Assembly (NCBI GenBank): GCA_963678205.1
Contig: OY782760.1
Coordinates: 2,604,001 to 2,668,000, forward strand
Direction of reading: 5' to 3'
DNA length: 64,000 nt
DNA from: G963556115 sp963678205
Lineage (GTDB): Bacteria > Planctomycetota > SZUA-567
Both the position numbers and the translations under genes were made by a program. Position 1 is the first letter of the stretch. Every line of letters begins with the position of its first letter. The notes under the pieces are model-generated. The model worked only from the letters and a program-made list of their open reading frames with translations, searched no databases and was not told the origin of the DNA. Shown here one piece after another: positions 52,652 to 61,869 of this stretch.

Positions 52652-53686
52652 CTATTTTGCTGTAGCTACCTCGCTACGTCTTCTCATTGCGTCTTCAGTA
52701 GATTCACGAGAAATTCTTGTAGCAATCAAGCCATCTTGACCAGTAGCCAATAATTCAGTCTTACCAGTATCCAGAGCAGAAACCACCTCTTTATACATTG
52801 AAGCAAATCCAAGATCATCACTGTGAGGCAACTCAAAGCTGTCACTTTTGCCATGTACAATAATTGCTTTTTGATTTCTATCGTAACGAATAACACCCTC
52901 AGTGCCGATAAGTTCATAGATAAATTCATTTACAGGTTCATTGGCAGTGTGGCAATAAGAGAAACTAATCTCAATCATAGTATGAGCGCCATTCTCATGA
53001 TCCATATGCACCCAAGTATGGTCAGGAGCATCATAATCTTCAATCCAAGCACCAAAACCGCTAAAACTTACAATCTCTGATCCAAGCCACCAACGCGCAA
53101 GATCAATTTGATGTGTCCCACAATCAACCATAGGTCCACCTTCAAACATACGACCTTCACGTCTTCTATTGATACCATATTCACCAGTATCATCGTCATT
53201 GCGATACTTTCCATGACAATTCCAGTTAAAGATTAATCTAACTGTTCCAACTTCACCAATCGTCCCCTTCTGAATAAGTTCTCTAATCTTGGTTGCAACA
53301 GGCGAAAAGCGACAGACTAGACCAACGAATAGTTTAAGACCTGCCTTATTGACCATATCAATCATCTGCTTAGCTTCATCCTCAGTAAGAGCAAGTGGCT
53401 TTTCACATAGAACATGTTTCCCATATTTACAAGCAGCAGCACAATTCTCAACATGAAAAGGAGCTGGAGAAGTAATACTTGCCACTTGGAAATCCTGCTT
53501 CATAAATTCGTCAACATCAGTAAAACAAATTGCAGGGTCAATTCCATACTTATCTTGTATTTTAATAAGTTTTTTGGGATTAGGGTCAAAAACAGCGCCT
53601 AGTTCAATACCTTCAGTCTCAATAATGGCAGGAATGTGCCTGAATGTAGCAACAATACCACAACCCATAATACCAACTTTATACAT
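52652..53686 (-). CDS. Gfo/Idh/MocA family oxidoreductase
   Basis: A 344-residue NAD(P)-dependent dehydrogenase. The Rossmann start is VGIMGCGIVATFRHIPAI, then GAVFDPNP; the catalytic dyad segment is CEKPLALT (EKP motif), and the substrate-side motif is GGPMVDCGTHQIDLARWW. Members act on inositols, sugars and related compounds; the substrate here is unknown. AGGAG precedes the ATG. It lies 60 bases after dapB and 40 before the SbcD-like gene, in the same message. Confidence 0.9.
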   Translation of the reverse strand: MYKVGIMGCGIVATFRHIPAIIETEGIELGAVFDPNPKKLIKIQDKYGIDPAICFTDVDEFMKQDFQVASITSPAPFHVENCAAACKYGKHVLCEKPLALTEDEAKQMIDMVNKAGLKLFVGLVCRFSPVATKIRELIQKGTIGEVGTVRLIFNWNCHGKYRNDDDTGEYGINRRREGRMFEGGPMVDCGTHQIDLARWWLGSEIVSFSGFGAWIEDYDAPDHTWVHMDHENGAHTMIEISFSYCHTANEPVNEFIYELIGTEGVIRYDRNQKAIIVHGKSDSFELPHSDDLGFASMYKEVVSALDTGKTELLATGQDGLIATRISRESTEDAMRRRSEVATAK

Positions 53687-53746
53687 AATATATCTCCTAA
53701 ACTCCTGTTAGTACAAAAAGTAACAGAAAATTAATAACAAAATAAA

Positions 53747-54544
53747 TTACCCAAATAAGACGTCTTCCATGCTGTACATTCCCGGTTTTTTACCACACAA
53801 CCACTTTGCAGCTCTTACAGCTCCAGCAGCAAAGACATCTCGTGTTTGAGCACGATGAGCAACTTCAATAATCTCATACTCACTCCCAAAGAAGACGCTG
53901 TGATCACCAACAACAGAGCCCATACGGATAGCATGCATTCCAATTTCTTTTCTGGTTCTCTTCCCCGGACGCCCTTCCCTACCATGAACGAGATCACTAT
54001 CAACATCACGTCCAGTAGACTCACAAATACTTTTAGCAAGGGCTAAAGCAGTACCACTTGGCGAATCAACCTTTTGATTATGATGTGCCTCAGTAATCTC
54101 AATATCAAAATCTCCACCAAGAGCTTTCGCAACCTCAGCAGTAACTTTCAAGAGTAAATTAACTCCTAATGAATAATTAGATGCGTGAATAATAGGGATA
54201 AATTTTGAAGCCTCCAGAACTTGAGCTTCCTGCTCTTTGCTCATACCAGTAGTGCCAATTACCATTGCTACTTTTCTCTCAACAGCTTCAGGAATTCTAT
54301 TTTCAGTCCCCTCAGGCAGAGAAAAATCAATCATCACATCAGCATCTATATCAAGACAATTAGAAAGCGTAACATCAGATTGCACTAATTCAGGCTCAAT
54401 CGACTCTATAGGCTGACCAATCTTTGGGTGCTGTGGGTAATCAATAGCTCCAACTAAATCCAAATTCTCATCTTTTGACGAAAGAACCATAAGCCTTCGC
54501 CCCATTCTTCCGGCGGCACCACTAATAACAACTTTATTACTCAT
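53747..54544 (-). CDS. dapB: 4-hydroxy-tetrahydrodipicolinate reductase DapB
   Basis: DapB reduces the dipicolinate precursor in lysine and diaminopimelate synthesis. The 265-residue protein has the cofactor motif VVISGAAGRMGRRL, the typical VIGTTGMSKEQE, and the catalytic segment EITEAHHNQKVDSPSGTALALA (His pair and Lys). Length fits. It is 33 bases downstream of thrC, so two branches of the aspartate family, threonine and lysine, are expressed together. Confidence 0.96.
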   Translation of the reverse strand: MSNKVVISGAAGRMGRRLMVLSSKDENLDLVGAIDYPQHPKIGQPIESIEPELVQSDVTLSNCLDIDADVMIDFSLPEGTENRIPEAVERKVAMVIGTTGMSKEQEAQVLEASKFIPIIHASNYSLGVNLLLKVTAEVAKALGGDFDIEITEAHHNQKVDSPSGTALALAKSICESTGRDVDSDLVHGREGRPGKRTRKEIGMHAIRMGSVVGDHSVFFGSEYEIIEVAHRAQTRDVFAAGAVRAAKWLCGKKPGMYSMEDVLFG

Positions 54545-54577
54545 TTTATTGACCTACCTTTGATATCTGTATAACAA

Positions 54578-55975
54578 TTATTTATCAACATTATTTCTAA
54601 TAGCGTCAACAATCTGGCCAAGATTATTCGCAACAGCGACAGGACGATTCCCATACTGACTCGTACTAATGCCATAACAGCCATACTGTTTTTTAAGATC
54701 TTCTTCGGAATAGCTGTGATACGCAACCGTCGCGTGTGGATCTTTAAGTTGATGTCCTGTGAGCACACAGGCTACAGTCTCATCTTTATCAATAATGCCT
54801 TCATCAACAAGCATTTTTGTACCCGCAACACTTGCTGCACTAGCTGGCTCACATCCAAGACCTTCACGGGCAACCCAAGCTTTAGCATCAAGAATCTGCT
54901 GGTCACTCACTGCACGGACAACACCATTGGTCGCATCAATAGCTCTCAAGCACTTTTTCAAATTTACGGGTCTATTAATCTCGATTGCAGAAGCAATAGT
55001 GTTAGCACGTTCACTATACTTATCAAGATATCTGTAGTACTCACGAATAATGTTCTGATCAACATTACCGCCATTCCAAGTAAGTCTTCTTTGGTTGACA
55101 AGATTATTAAGAGTTGGAGCACCTTCAGAATTAATTACAGCTATACGAGGCATCTTATTAATAAGACCAAGTTTATAAAGTTCAATAAAAGCTTTACCAA
55201 ATGCGCTACTATTACCAAGATTACCACCTGGAACAACAATCCAGTCAGGAATATTCCATCCAAGCCCCTCAAGAACACGAAACATAATAGTCTTCTGACC
55301 TTCAAGGCGGAATGGGTTTACAGAGTTCACCAAATAGATACCTTCTTTTGGACAAACTTCTTGCACACGAGCCATAGCATCATCGAAATCACCTTTAATA
55401 AGAAGCGTAAGCGCACCATAATCAAGAGCCTGAGACAACTTGCCATACGCGACTTTACCATCCCCAATAAAGATTATGCCTTTCATTGCCCCGCTTACAG
55501 CTGCAAAAGCAGCCATACTAGCAGAAGTATTACCAGTTGAAGCACAAGCAGCGACCTTCGCACCAACCATTTTAGCATGAGTAAAGGCTCCAGCCATACC
55601 ATTATCTTTAAAAGAGCCTGATGGGTTCAATCCCTCATACTGGAGAAATAAGTTTTTAACACCAGTAAAACCTGCCACTACAGGAGATAAACGAAGCTGT
55701 GTATGCCCTTCACCAATAGTTGCTCTTTTATCTTCACTAGCAAACGGCAAAAGCTTTGAAAAGCGCCAAACACCGCTTACTCCACCAAGCCCATTTACAG
55801 GAGTCTCAAACTTTCCAAGCTCTTCCAATTTTGCAGGAAGCTCTACTCTGTCCCAGTCATATTCTACATCAAGTAGTTCGCCACATACAGGACATTTCGG
55901 TAAAATTTGCATTATATCATAAGTAGCTTGACAGATTGGATTTATACATTTTTGGTATGCAACTTCATTGCTCAC
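54578..55975 (-). CDS. thrC: Threonine synthase ThrC
   Basis: A PLP enzyme that converts phosphohomoserine to threonine. The 465 residues begin with a Cys-rich ribbon (KCINPICQATYDI, then LPKCPVCGE), as in archaeal-type and class II-like threonine synthases, followed by the fold-type II core: NPSGSFKDNG with the PLP Lys, CASTGNTSASMAAFA, and the phosphate loop GGNLGNSSAFG. I place the start at GTG 55975, as AAGGAG lies seven bases ahead; the longer frame to 56041 would run over the -10. It is the first gene of the thrC-dapB-oxidoreductase-SbcD-Nudix unit. Confidence 0.93.
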   Translation of the reverse strand: MSNEVAYQKCINPICQATYDIMQILPKCPVCGELLDVEYDWDRVELPAKLEELGKFETPVNGLGGVSGVWRFSKLLPFASEDKRATIGEGHTQLRLSPVVAGFTGVKNLFLQYEGLNPSGSFKDNGMAGAFTHAKMVGAKVAACASTGNTSASMAAFAAVSGAMKGIIFIGDGKVAYGKLSQALDYGALTLLIKGDFDDAMARVQEVCPKEGIYLVNSVNPFRLEGQKTIMFRVLEGLGWNIPDWIVVPGGNLGNSSAFGKAFIELYKLGLINKMPRIAVINSEGAPTLNNLVNQRRLTWNGGNVDQNIIREYYRYLDKYSERANTIASAIEINRPVNLKKCLRAIDATNGVVRAVSDQQILDAKAWVAREGLGCEPASAASVAGTKMLVDEGIIDKDETVACVLTGHQLKDPHATVAYHSYSEEDLKKQYGCYGISTSQYGNRPVAVANNLGQIVDAIRNNVDK

Positions 55976-56023
55976 TACAGATCTCCTTAACTTTATAAAG
56001 ATATAATTATTTATTTGTATTAA

Positions 56024-56051
56024 ATTGTATGCTATTAACATATAAAGTCAA
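56024..56051 (-). promoter_or_regulatory. Promoter of the thrC-dapB operon
   Basis: On the minus strand, TTGACT (56046-56051) and TACAAT (56024-56029), 16-base spacer, about 50 bases before the GTG start. Confidence 0.65.
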
Positions 56052-56116
56052 GCGCTATACTGCATTTTAGCGTATATTAACTACATATTCAACAACGATA
56101 TCATTCTGTATAACAA

Positions 56117-56986
56117 TTACTTATGTTTTTTTCTCAAATCATGAATTGCAATTTGAGCACAATTATACAAATTCTGACAAATTATATAACAGACCGGCCC
56201 AATAGCAGAAACTGGATTTAAAAATGTTACCCCAATCCAAACAGAAAAAATTGTGTTTTTCTGCCCGAGCACCTGCCCACTCTCACGTCTAAACTTTTTA
56301 CCACCTATTAAATATCCTACTATAAAATTCAGAGCACATACTAGCACAACAATTTTCCCTGTATCCAGAATAACATCAGTCGGTATTGCATATTCAATTA
56401 CAAAATGTCTCGCCTCAGAACATGCGAGCAATATTGCAAATGCCCAAAGATAAAGGCTCAAAAATTTCAGCCGCAAAGCAAAATCATATAATTTCCCGCC
56501 AAACTTTCTTACAACAATAGAAGCAATTAGTGGAACAAAAACAGTAATTGAAATTGTTGAAACCGTATGATAAACCCCAATTTCACCTTTATACTCTGCA
56601 ATATGAGGCAATGCCAGAGGCAAAGCGACAGCCATTACAATATTTGTCAGTAAAACCCCCATTGCAGCAAAATGAGTTTTTTTCCCTAAAAATTCAATAA
56701 CTACCGGTACAGCTACTCCAGTGGGAGTTGCTGCTACTAAAAAAGCAGCTTGAGAAACATCCTTACCAAATGAACTTGTTAAATAGTACACAGGAAGAGG
56801 AAGAATTAGATTCGCAAGTACAATAAATAAGAGTTCTTTTGAAAGCATCTCCCGGTCAAACGTGATGACTAGAAACCCAAAGAAAAGTAAAAGCATGACC
56901 AAAGACCTAATAAGCCATGACAAAGCATTTAAAGCTGGAAAAGAAAGCCCCAATGCTATAGCAATAAGAATAATGACTGTCTTCAC
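56117..56986 (-). CDS. BASS-like membrane carrier, copy 2
   Basis: A 289-residue protein with nine or ten hydrophobic segments, resembling the bile acid:sodium symporter superfamily (ACR3/BASS fold): small-residue-rich LVAATPTGVAVPVVIEF in the first half and GQKNTIFSVWIGVTFLNPVSAIGP in the second are likely the two crossing-helix motifs. It is a clear paralogue of its upstream neighbour along its length (SKELL.. VLANL, GGKKF.RES, GQKNT). Substrate unknown. The start is GTG at 56986 with GGAGG five bases ahead. It lies 24 bases after the sister gene. Confidence 0.75.
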   Translation of the reverse strand: MKTVIILIAIALGLSFPALNALSWLIRSLVMLLLFFGFLVITFDREMLSKELLFIVLANLILPLPVYYLTSSFGKDVSQAAFLVAATPTGVAVPVVIEFLGKKTHFAAMGVLLTNIVMAVALPLALPHIAEYKGEIGVYHTVSTISITVFVPLIASIVVRKFGGKLYDFALRLKFLSLYLWAFAILLACSEARHFVIEYAIPTDVILDTGKIVVLVCALNFIVGYLIGGKKFRRESGQVLGQKNTIFSVWIGVTFLNPVSAIGPVCYIICQNLYNCAQIAIHDLRKKHK

Positions 56987-57010
56987 AGTAACCTCCTGTA
57001 TATTGAAATA

Positions 57011-57895
57011 TTAATGAAGCTTTCGCTTCTCATGTATTTCAAATACTAAAATCTGAAATGCGTTATATATATTCTGAAAAATGATATACGCCACTGGCGC
57101 AATAACAGATATTGGATTGAAGAAAGTAAGCCCCACCCAGACAGCAAACATTGTATTTTTCTGTCCTAGTGATTGACTGCTCTCACGAGCGAATTTTTTT
57201 CCCCCAATTAAATAACCAAATCCAAAATTTACTACACAGATAGCGGCACTGATCCATGCAATACTAATTAGCAGATCAGTTGAGATATCATTTTCATTCA
57301 CAAAAGCTCTGGCTTTAGCACATGCCAGTGCCATTGCTGCTAACCAAAGATAAAGAGTAAATCGTTTTGCCCAGACTACAGTGTTATATAGAACGCCCCC
57401 AATTAATCTCACCGCTACAGCGAGGAAAAGAGGCAGAAGAATAGTCACCATTACCGACAAAACAATTGTATATTCAGCATCTTCTCCTCCTGGGTCAATA
57501 CGAGTTGCAACCAATGGGATCGCAAGAGGAAGAATTAACACCGGCAAGAAATTTGTCATGACCACAGCAAGTGAGACAAAATCTGTCCGTTTTTTGATAA
57601 ATCCAATAACAATCGGCGACGCTATAGCAGCAGGAGCCGCAGCAATTACAAACGCTGCCTCAGCTTGACTCTCACCAATATATGACACCAGTAAATACAC
57701 AGGAATTGGTATTAATAAATTTGCCAAAGTAACGTATAACAGTTCCTTTGATAGCATATCCCTCTTAAACTTTATCGTTAAAAACCCAAGACCAAGCATC
57801 AACATTACAAGCCCCCTAATCCAACCTGAAAAATAAGCGAGATCAGGCAGAAGTAGCCCTATAGTAATGGCAATGAACAGCAATGCAGACTTCAA
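57011..57895 (-). CDS. BASS-like membrane carrier, copy 1
   Basis: A 294-residue polytopic protein, paralogous to the following gene. Shared motifs include MLSKELLYVTLANLLIPIPVY, the Ala/Pro-rich AAAPAAIASPIVIGF, and LIGGKKFARESSQSLGQKNT. The pattern fits the BASS/ACR3 carriers, which move organic anions, pantoate, pyruvate and others with sodium or protons. The start is a TTG at 57895 with GGAG seven bases ahead. It follows a terminator-like hairpin after typA, so it may have its own promoter; the two carriers could act as a pair or have separate substrates. Confidence 0.75.
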   Translation of the reverse strand: MKSALLFIAITIGLLLPDLAYFSGWIRGLVMLMLGLGFLTIKFKRDMLSKELLYVTLANLLIPIPVYLLVSYIGESQAEAAFVIAAAPAAIASPIVIGFIKKRTDFVSLAVVMTNFLPVLILPLAIPLVATRIDPGGEDAEYTIVLSVMVTILLPLFLAVAVRLIGGVLYNTVVWAKRFTLYLWLAAMALACAKARAFVNENDISTDLLISIAWISAAICVVNFGFGYLIGGKKFARESSQSLGQKNTMFAVWVGLTFFNPISVIAPVAYIIFQNIYNAFQILVFEIHEKRKLH

Positions 57896-57919
57896 TTATA
57901 GACTCCAAATCAAACAGAA

Positions 57920-57957
57920 AGGGTATAATCATCATCTATCGACAAAGATTATACCCT
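57920..57957 (-). terminator. Hairpin after typA
   Basis: AGGGTATAATC (57920-57930) pairs perfectly with GATTATACCCT (57947-57957), 16-base loop, with TTTCTGTTT following on the minus strand. It separates typA from the carrier pair. Confidence 0.65.
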
Positions 57958-57987
57958 AATAAAAATTATTAAAACAAAAGTATAATA

Positions 57988-59814
57988 CTATGCCTTTCTG
58001 GCAAGCTGCTTTCGTTTAGACTCACCAAGTACACGTTTTCTCATACGAAGATTTTCTGGAGTAACTTCCAGAAGTTCATCATCTTCAATATATTCAAGCG
58101 CAGCTTCAAGTGAGAACAATCTTGGGGGAGCAATTTCCATATTCTTATCACTACCAGCAGAACGAACATTTGTGATTTTTTTAGCTTTACAAACATTTAC
58201 GACTAGATCATTATCCTTACTATGCTCTCCACAGATCATACCTTCATAAACATTTGTTCCTGGAGAAATAAAGAATACACCTCTCTGCTGCAGCGAATCA
58301 ATCGCATACGGTGTACTTGGACCTTTATCAGAACTGACAAGTACGCCTTGAGGCCTTCGCGGCACCTCACCCTTAAACTCCTCATATCCTTTAATAACAT
58401 GATTCATTACAGCCTCACCTTTGGTTCCATTGAGTAGACGTGTACGCATACCAATCAAACCACGGCTAGGAATACTCATAACCATATGCAAACGAGAACC
58501 TCTCATCTCAGTTTTTTCAAGAACAGCTTTACGGTTACCTGTAATTTCCATAACCTTACCAGCAGATTCTTCAGGTACATCAATAGTCAATTCTTCGATT
58601 GGCTCAAATTTCTTACCATTCTCAACATGAAAGATCACATGAGGTTTTCCTACAGCAAACTCATATCCTTCACGCCTCATATTCTCAATCAAAATACCCA
58701 GATGCAGTAGTCCTCTACCAGATACGTGAAAACATTCACCAACAGTCTGTACCCTTAAAGCTACATTACTTAAAAGCTCACGTTTTAAACGTGCATCAAG
58801 GTGCCTGCTTGTAACATATTTACCTTCCTGACCAGAAAATGGTGAATCATTTGCCCTAAACTCCATCGTAAGGGTAGGTTCATCAATCGTTACAGCTTCC
58901 ATTTGCTCCTGATTATCAATATCACACATTGTGTCATAGATATCAACCTTTGGAGCTCCTGTAATAATTGCAATATCACCAGCTTCTACGCGTTTTACTT
59001 CTTTCTTACCTATACCGTTGTAAATTCTCAAGGACTCAACACGTACCTTCTCGATAGTGCCGTCTCCCTTTATAAGTGCCACATCCTGCTTTTCAATAAC
59101 ACTACCTCTAAAGACTCTTCCTATCGCGATACGCCCTACATACTCACTATATTCAATGGATGCGACCTGCATCTGAAAAGGACCAAGTCTATCTACACAT
59201 GGGGCAGGTATATATTCAAGAACAGCATCAAGTAGCGGCAGACAGTTATCAGACTCATCTTCAAGCTCTCTTTTTGCAAATCCTGAACGTCCAGACGCAT
59301 AAATTACAGGGAAATCCAGCTGATCTTCATTAGCTTCAAGATCAACAAACAAGTCGAATACCTCATCTAGAACACTCGCAGCTCTCTCTTCCGGTCTATC
59401 AATCTTATTGATAACCACAAGAACTTTTAAACCTGTCTCAAGAGCTTTTTTAAGAACAAATCTGGTCTGAGGCATAGGACCTTCAAAAGCATCAACCAAC
59501 AATAGTGCCCCATCTGACATTTTAAGCACTCTCTCAACTTCACCACCAAAGTCTGCGTGACCAGGGGTATCAATTATATTGACTCTTGTTCCCTTATACT
59601 CAATAGAAGCATTCTTAGAGAAGATTGTAATACCTCTCTCCCTCTCTATATCATTTGAGTCCATCACACAATCAGCAACCTCTTGGTTTTCTCTGAATAC
59701 ATCTGTCTGTCTCAAGAGAGCATCCACAAGTGTTGTCTTACCATGGTCTACGTGAGCAATAATTGCTATATTACGTAGATCTTCAATACGTTTTTGTTCC
59801 AAATTTTCCTCCAA
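57988..59814 (-). CDS. typA: Ribosome-associated GTPase TypA/BipA
   Basis: A translational GTPase of the EF-G group that helps ribosome assembly and stress growth. The 608 residues start with NIAIIAHVDHGKTTLVDALL (P-loop), then RERGITIFSKN, DTPGHADFGGEVER and NKIDRPEER; domain II, the EF-G-like domains III and V, and the TypA-specific C-terminal domain with MRTRLLNGTKGEA and RRPQGVLVS follow. Length is typical. It is preceded by a long untranslated gap and closed by a hairpin, so it is a one-gene unit. Confidence 0.96.
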   Translation of the reverse strand: MEENLEQKRIEDLRNIAIIAHVDHGKTTLVDALLRQTDVFRENQEVADCVMDSNDIERERGITIFSKNASIEYKGTRVNIIDTPGHADFGGEVERVLKMSDGALLLVDAFEGPMPQTRFVLKKALETGLKVLVVINKIDRPEERAASVLDEVFDLFVDLEANEDQLDFPVIYASGRSGFAKRELEDESDNCLPLLDAVLEYIPAPCVDRLGPFQMQVASIEYSEYVGRIAIGRVFRGSVIEKQDVALIKGDGTIEKVRVESLRIYNGIGKKEVKRVEAGDIAIITGAPKVDIYDTMCDIDNQEQMEAVTIDEPTLTMEFRANDSPFSGQEGKYVTSRHLDARLKRELLSNVALRVQTVGECFHVSGRGLLHLGILIENMRREGYEFAVGKPHVIFHVENGKKFEPIEELTIDVPEESAGKVMEITGNRKAVLEKTEMRGSRLHMVMSIPSRGLIGMRTRLLNGTKGEAVMNHVIKGYEEFKGEVPRRPQGVLVSSDKGPSTPYAIDSLQQRGVFFISPGTNVYEGMICGEHSKDNDLVVNVCKAKKITNVRSAGSDKNMEIAPPRLFSLEAALEYIEDDELLEVTPENLRMRKRVLGESKRKQLARKA

Positions 59815-60229
59815 TTAATAATAAAACAACACTAACGCTACGATTATTCACTATCAAGCTTAGAGAATAACAGCCATTATTTTATTATTTTTATTATATA
59901 CGCTCTTAAAATAAAAACTGACTAATTTCCACTATTATAGTAATAATATGCTCAACAACAATAGACTTAACAAGAAATGAATATTTTGTTAATAATCTAT
60001 AAATACCCGCATATCAAAACACCACCAAATAACACTGGTTATTTATATAAAATTCCTGCAGTTTATAGCTATATTCACAGCTCAAATCAAACAGATATAC
60101 ATTTAAGTTTACCACTACCCAAACAGGTATTTTGATAAGAACCGATGCTGGAAAAATATCCAACATCGGTTCTTATATTTAAACTCAGAACAGCAATAAT
60201 AATAAATTGCAAATACCGAGTATCCCTGA
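59815..60229. other. AT-rich gap between gmhA and typA
   Basis: No gene seen. It must hold the typA promoter; TATAAT on the minus strand near 59895-59900 lacks a good -35. A small hairpin AAATAAC-ACTG-GTTATTT lies at 60027-60044, and the gmhA terminator at 60135-60176. Confidence 0.4.
60135..60176 (-). terminator. Terminator after gmhA
   Basis: A 17-base stem (60135-60151 with 60160-60176), eight-base loop. The single mismatch on the plus strand becomes a G-U pair on the minus strand, so the hairpin is built to work in the gmhA transcript. Confidence 0.75.
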
Positions 60230-60850
60230 CTACTTCCCTCCCCCAAAGAAATACTTCTCAATCATTAAACAAAGCAAATGATAAATAGGGAGGTGCAACT
60301 CCTGAACTTTATAAGTCTCTGTTTCAGGCACATGTATTGTGACGCTGGCAAGTTCTGATAACATACTTTCATTTTCACCAGTCAAAGCAATACGGGTAAT
60401 CCCTCTTGCAGCAGCTACCTCAAATGCATAACATACGTTTTTTGCTTTACCAGAAGTGCTTATACCTACCAGTACATCACCAGTTGAGCCAAGCCCTTGT
60501 ACAAGTTGTGCATAACTAAATTCACCATTTACATCATTTAAAAAAGCAGTATTAAGAGAAGTAAAGCTACCCAATGGTATAGCTGGAAGCGCCTGCTGAA
60601 GTCCCTCAGCGAGCTCAAGAGAAAGTCCTGCCTTCTGCTCATCAGAAAGTTCTCTATTATTCACAAATCCTTTTAATAATTCACTACTCCAATGCTCTGT
60701 ATCGGCAGCGCTTCCGCCATTTCCACAGAGCAAAAGCTTGCCGCCATTCTTATACGAATCCCTAATAGCGGTATAAGCTTCAACAATGCTATTGGAGCAT
60801 ACCTCAAGTCGTGGATATCTTACTAGTAATTCATCAAGTAATTTCTGCAT
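60230..60850 (-). CDS. gmhA: Sedoheptulose 7-phosphate isomerase GmhA
   Basis: A SIS-domain isomerase that makes heptose 7-phosphate for the LPS inner core. The 206 residues show LLCGNGGSAADTEHWSSELLKGF, the GmhA/DiaA signature, and VGISTSGKAKNVCYAFE, the phosphosugar loop, with a C-terminal LHLPIYHLLCLMIE that ends in the active-site region. DiaA, a DnaA-binding paralogue, shares this fold, so that is the main alternative; the envelope genes around it favour GmhA. It is the last gene of the leftward scpB-lgt-LolA-like run. Confidence 0.88.
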   Translation of the reverse strand: MQKLLDELLVRYPRLEVCSNSIVEAYTAIRDSYKNGGKLLLCGNGGSAADTEHWSSELLKGFVNNRELSDEQKAGLSLELAEGLQQALPAIPLGSFTSLNTAFLNDVNGEFSYAQLVQGLGSTGDVLVGISTSGKAKNVCYAFEVAAARGITRIALTGENESMLSELASVTIHVPETETYKVQELHLPIYHLLCLMIEKYFFGGGK

Positions 60851-60928
60851 TTATCAAACCTTACTGCTTTAAATATACAAGACCACAAAAAGACTGAACA
60901 ATAAACTCAAAAATAAGTGATTTTACTC

Positions 60929-61834
60929 TTATAAACGTTTAGAAACAGCATTTAAATCTTTTTGTAATTCATTTTTATCAATCTGAAGACCTTTAGAGTC
61001 TAATACTTTCATCCCAGGGTTTTCTTTTAAAATTCTACCAAAAAAGAAGAGTGACTTAGAAAAAGGCTTGAGAGGCTTTTTACTAATATTAGTCTCCAAG
61101 TCAGTAATATACTTAATTGAGGTAGTTTTTTTCATTTTTGCTGGGGCATTTGGATTTAAAGGATTTACCTTTGGAACCATACGTATATTCTTAATTTTCC
61201 AAGGGATAGCACCACCAACTTCAATCCACATATCTACAATTTCTTTACGCTTCTTTATTTCTCTACCTTCTATAGTCTTCAATATAAAATGATAACTCAC
61301 AGAACCATCATCAAACGTTTCAAGTTTACCATCAATATCATAATAATCACGTAGTTGTTTGCCAGAAGCAACATCTGCACCAATTAGAATTGCAGCAATA
61401 TTTACATCCTTATTACCCGCACTCTTCATATCTATCTGCTCTGCTTCACGTACTCCAGATTCATCTGCAGGCTTGATATCCCAGAGAAAAACCCCATCAA
61501 TTAAGATTATAGCTTGCTGTTTTTCTGAAGTATTACTACCAATATCTCCCTTATCAATAAACAAAAGTTTATCTGGCATCTGAGCAAAAACATAAGCATC
61601 ATTTGCCTTTGACTTTTTGAAAATTCCTCCCACCTTCTCTGTAATCACCTTTGCCTGCATTCGCTCAATCTTCTGCTGAACTTTAAATACCTTATCAAAT
61701 GCAGCATCGACTTCTGCGGGACTCAATGCTTTCTCAGCAACTGCCTTTTTCTCACTGGCTAGTGAAACACTACCAACAACCGCCGCTAACAAAATCAAAA
61801 CAGACAAAAAATTAAGATAAAATTTATTTATCAT
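60929..61834 (-). CDS. LolA-like exported protein
   Basis: A 301-residue protein with a signal peptide (MINKFYLNFLSVLILLAAVVG, ending SLA|SE). The first part resembles the LolA/LppL outer membrane lipoprotein carrier fold: a helix with KVQQKIERMQAKVI, then strands such as YVFAQMPDKLLFID and IILIDGVFLWDIKP. A long C-terminal extension of about 100 residues is basic. The ATG at 61834 has AAGGA seven bases ahead; the frame's upstream start at 61870 is less likely. It follows lgt, so a lipoprotein-sorting role would fit but is inferred. Confidence 0.6.
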   Translation of the reverse strand: MINKFYLNFLSVLILLAAVVGSVSLASEKKAVAEKALSPAEVDAAFDKVFKVQQKIERMQAKVITEKVGGIFKKSKANDAYVFAQMPDKLLFIDKGDIGSNTSEKQQAIILIDGVFLWDIKPADESGVREAEQIDMKSAGNKDVNIAAILIGADVASGKQLRDYYDIDGKLETFDDGSVSYHFILKTIEGREIKKRKEIVDMWIEVGGAIPWKIKNIRMVPKVNPLNPNAPAKMKKTTSIKYITDLETNISKKPLKPFSKSLFFFGRILKENPGMKVLDSKGLQIDKNELQKDLNAVSKRL

Positions 61835-61869
61835 TACAATATCCTTAATAAAAATACTAATTTCAAACA

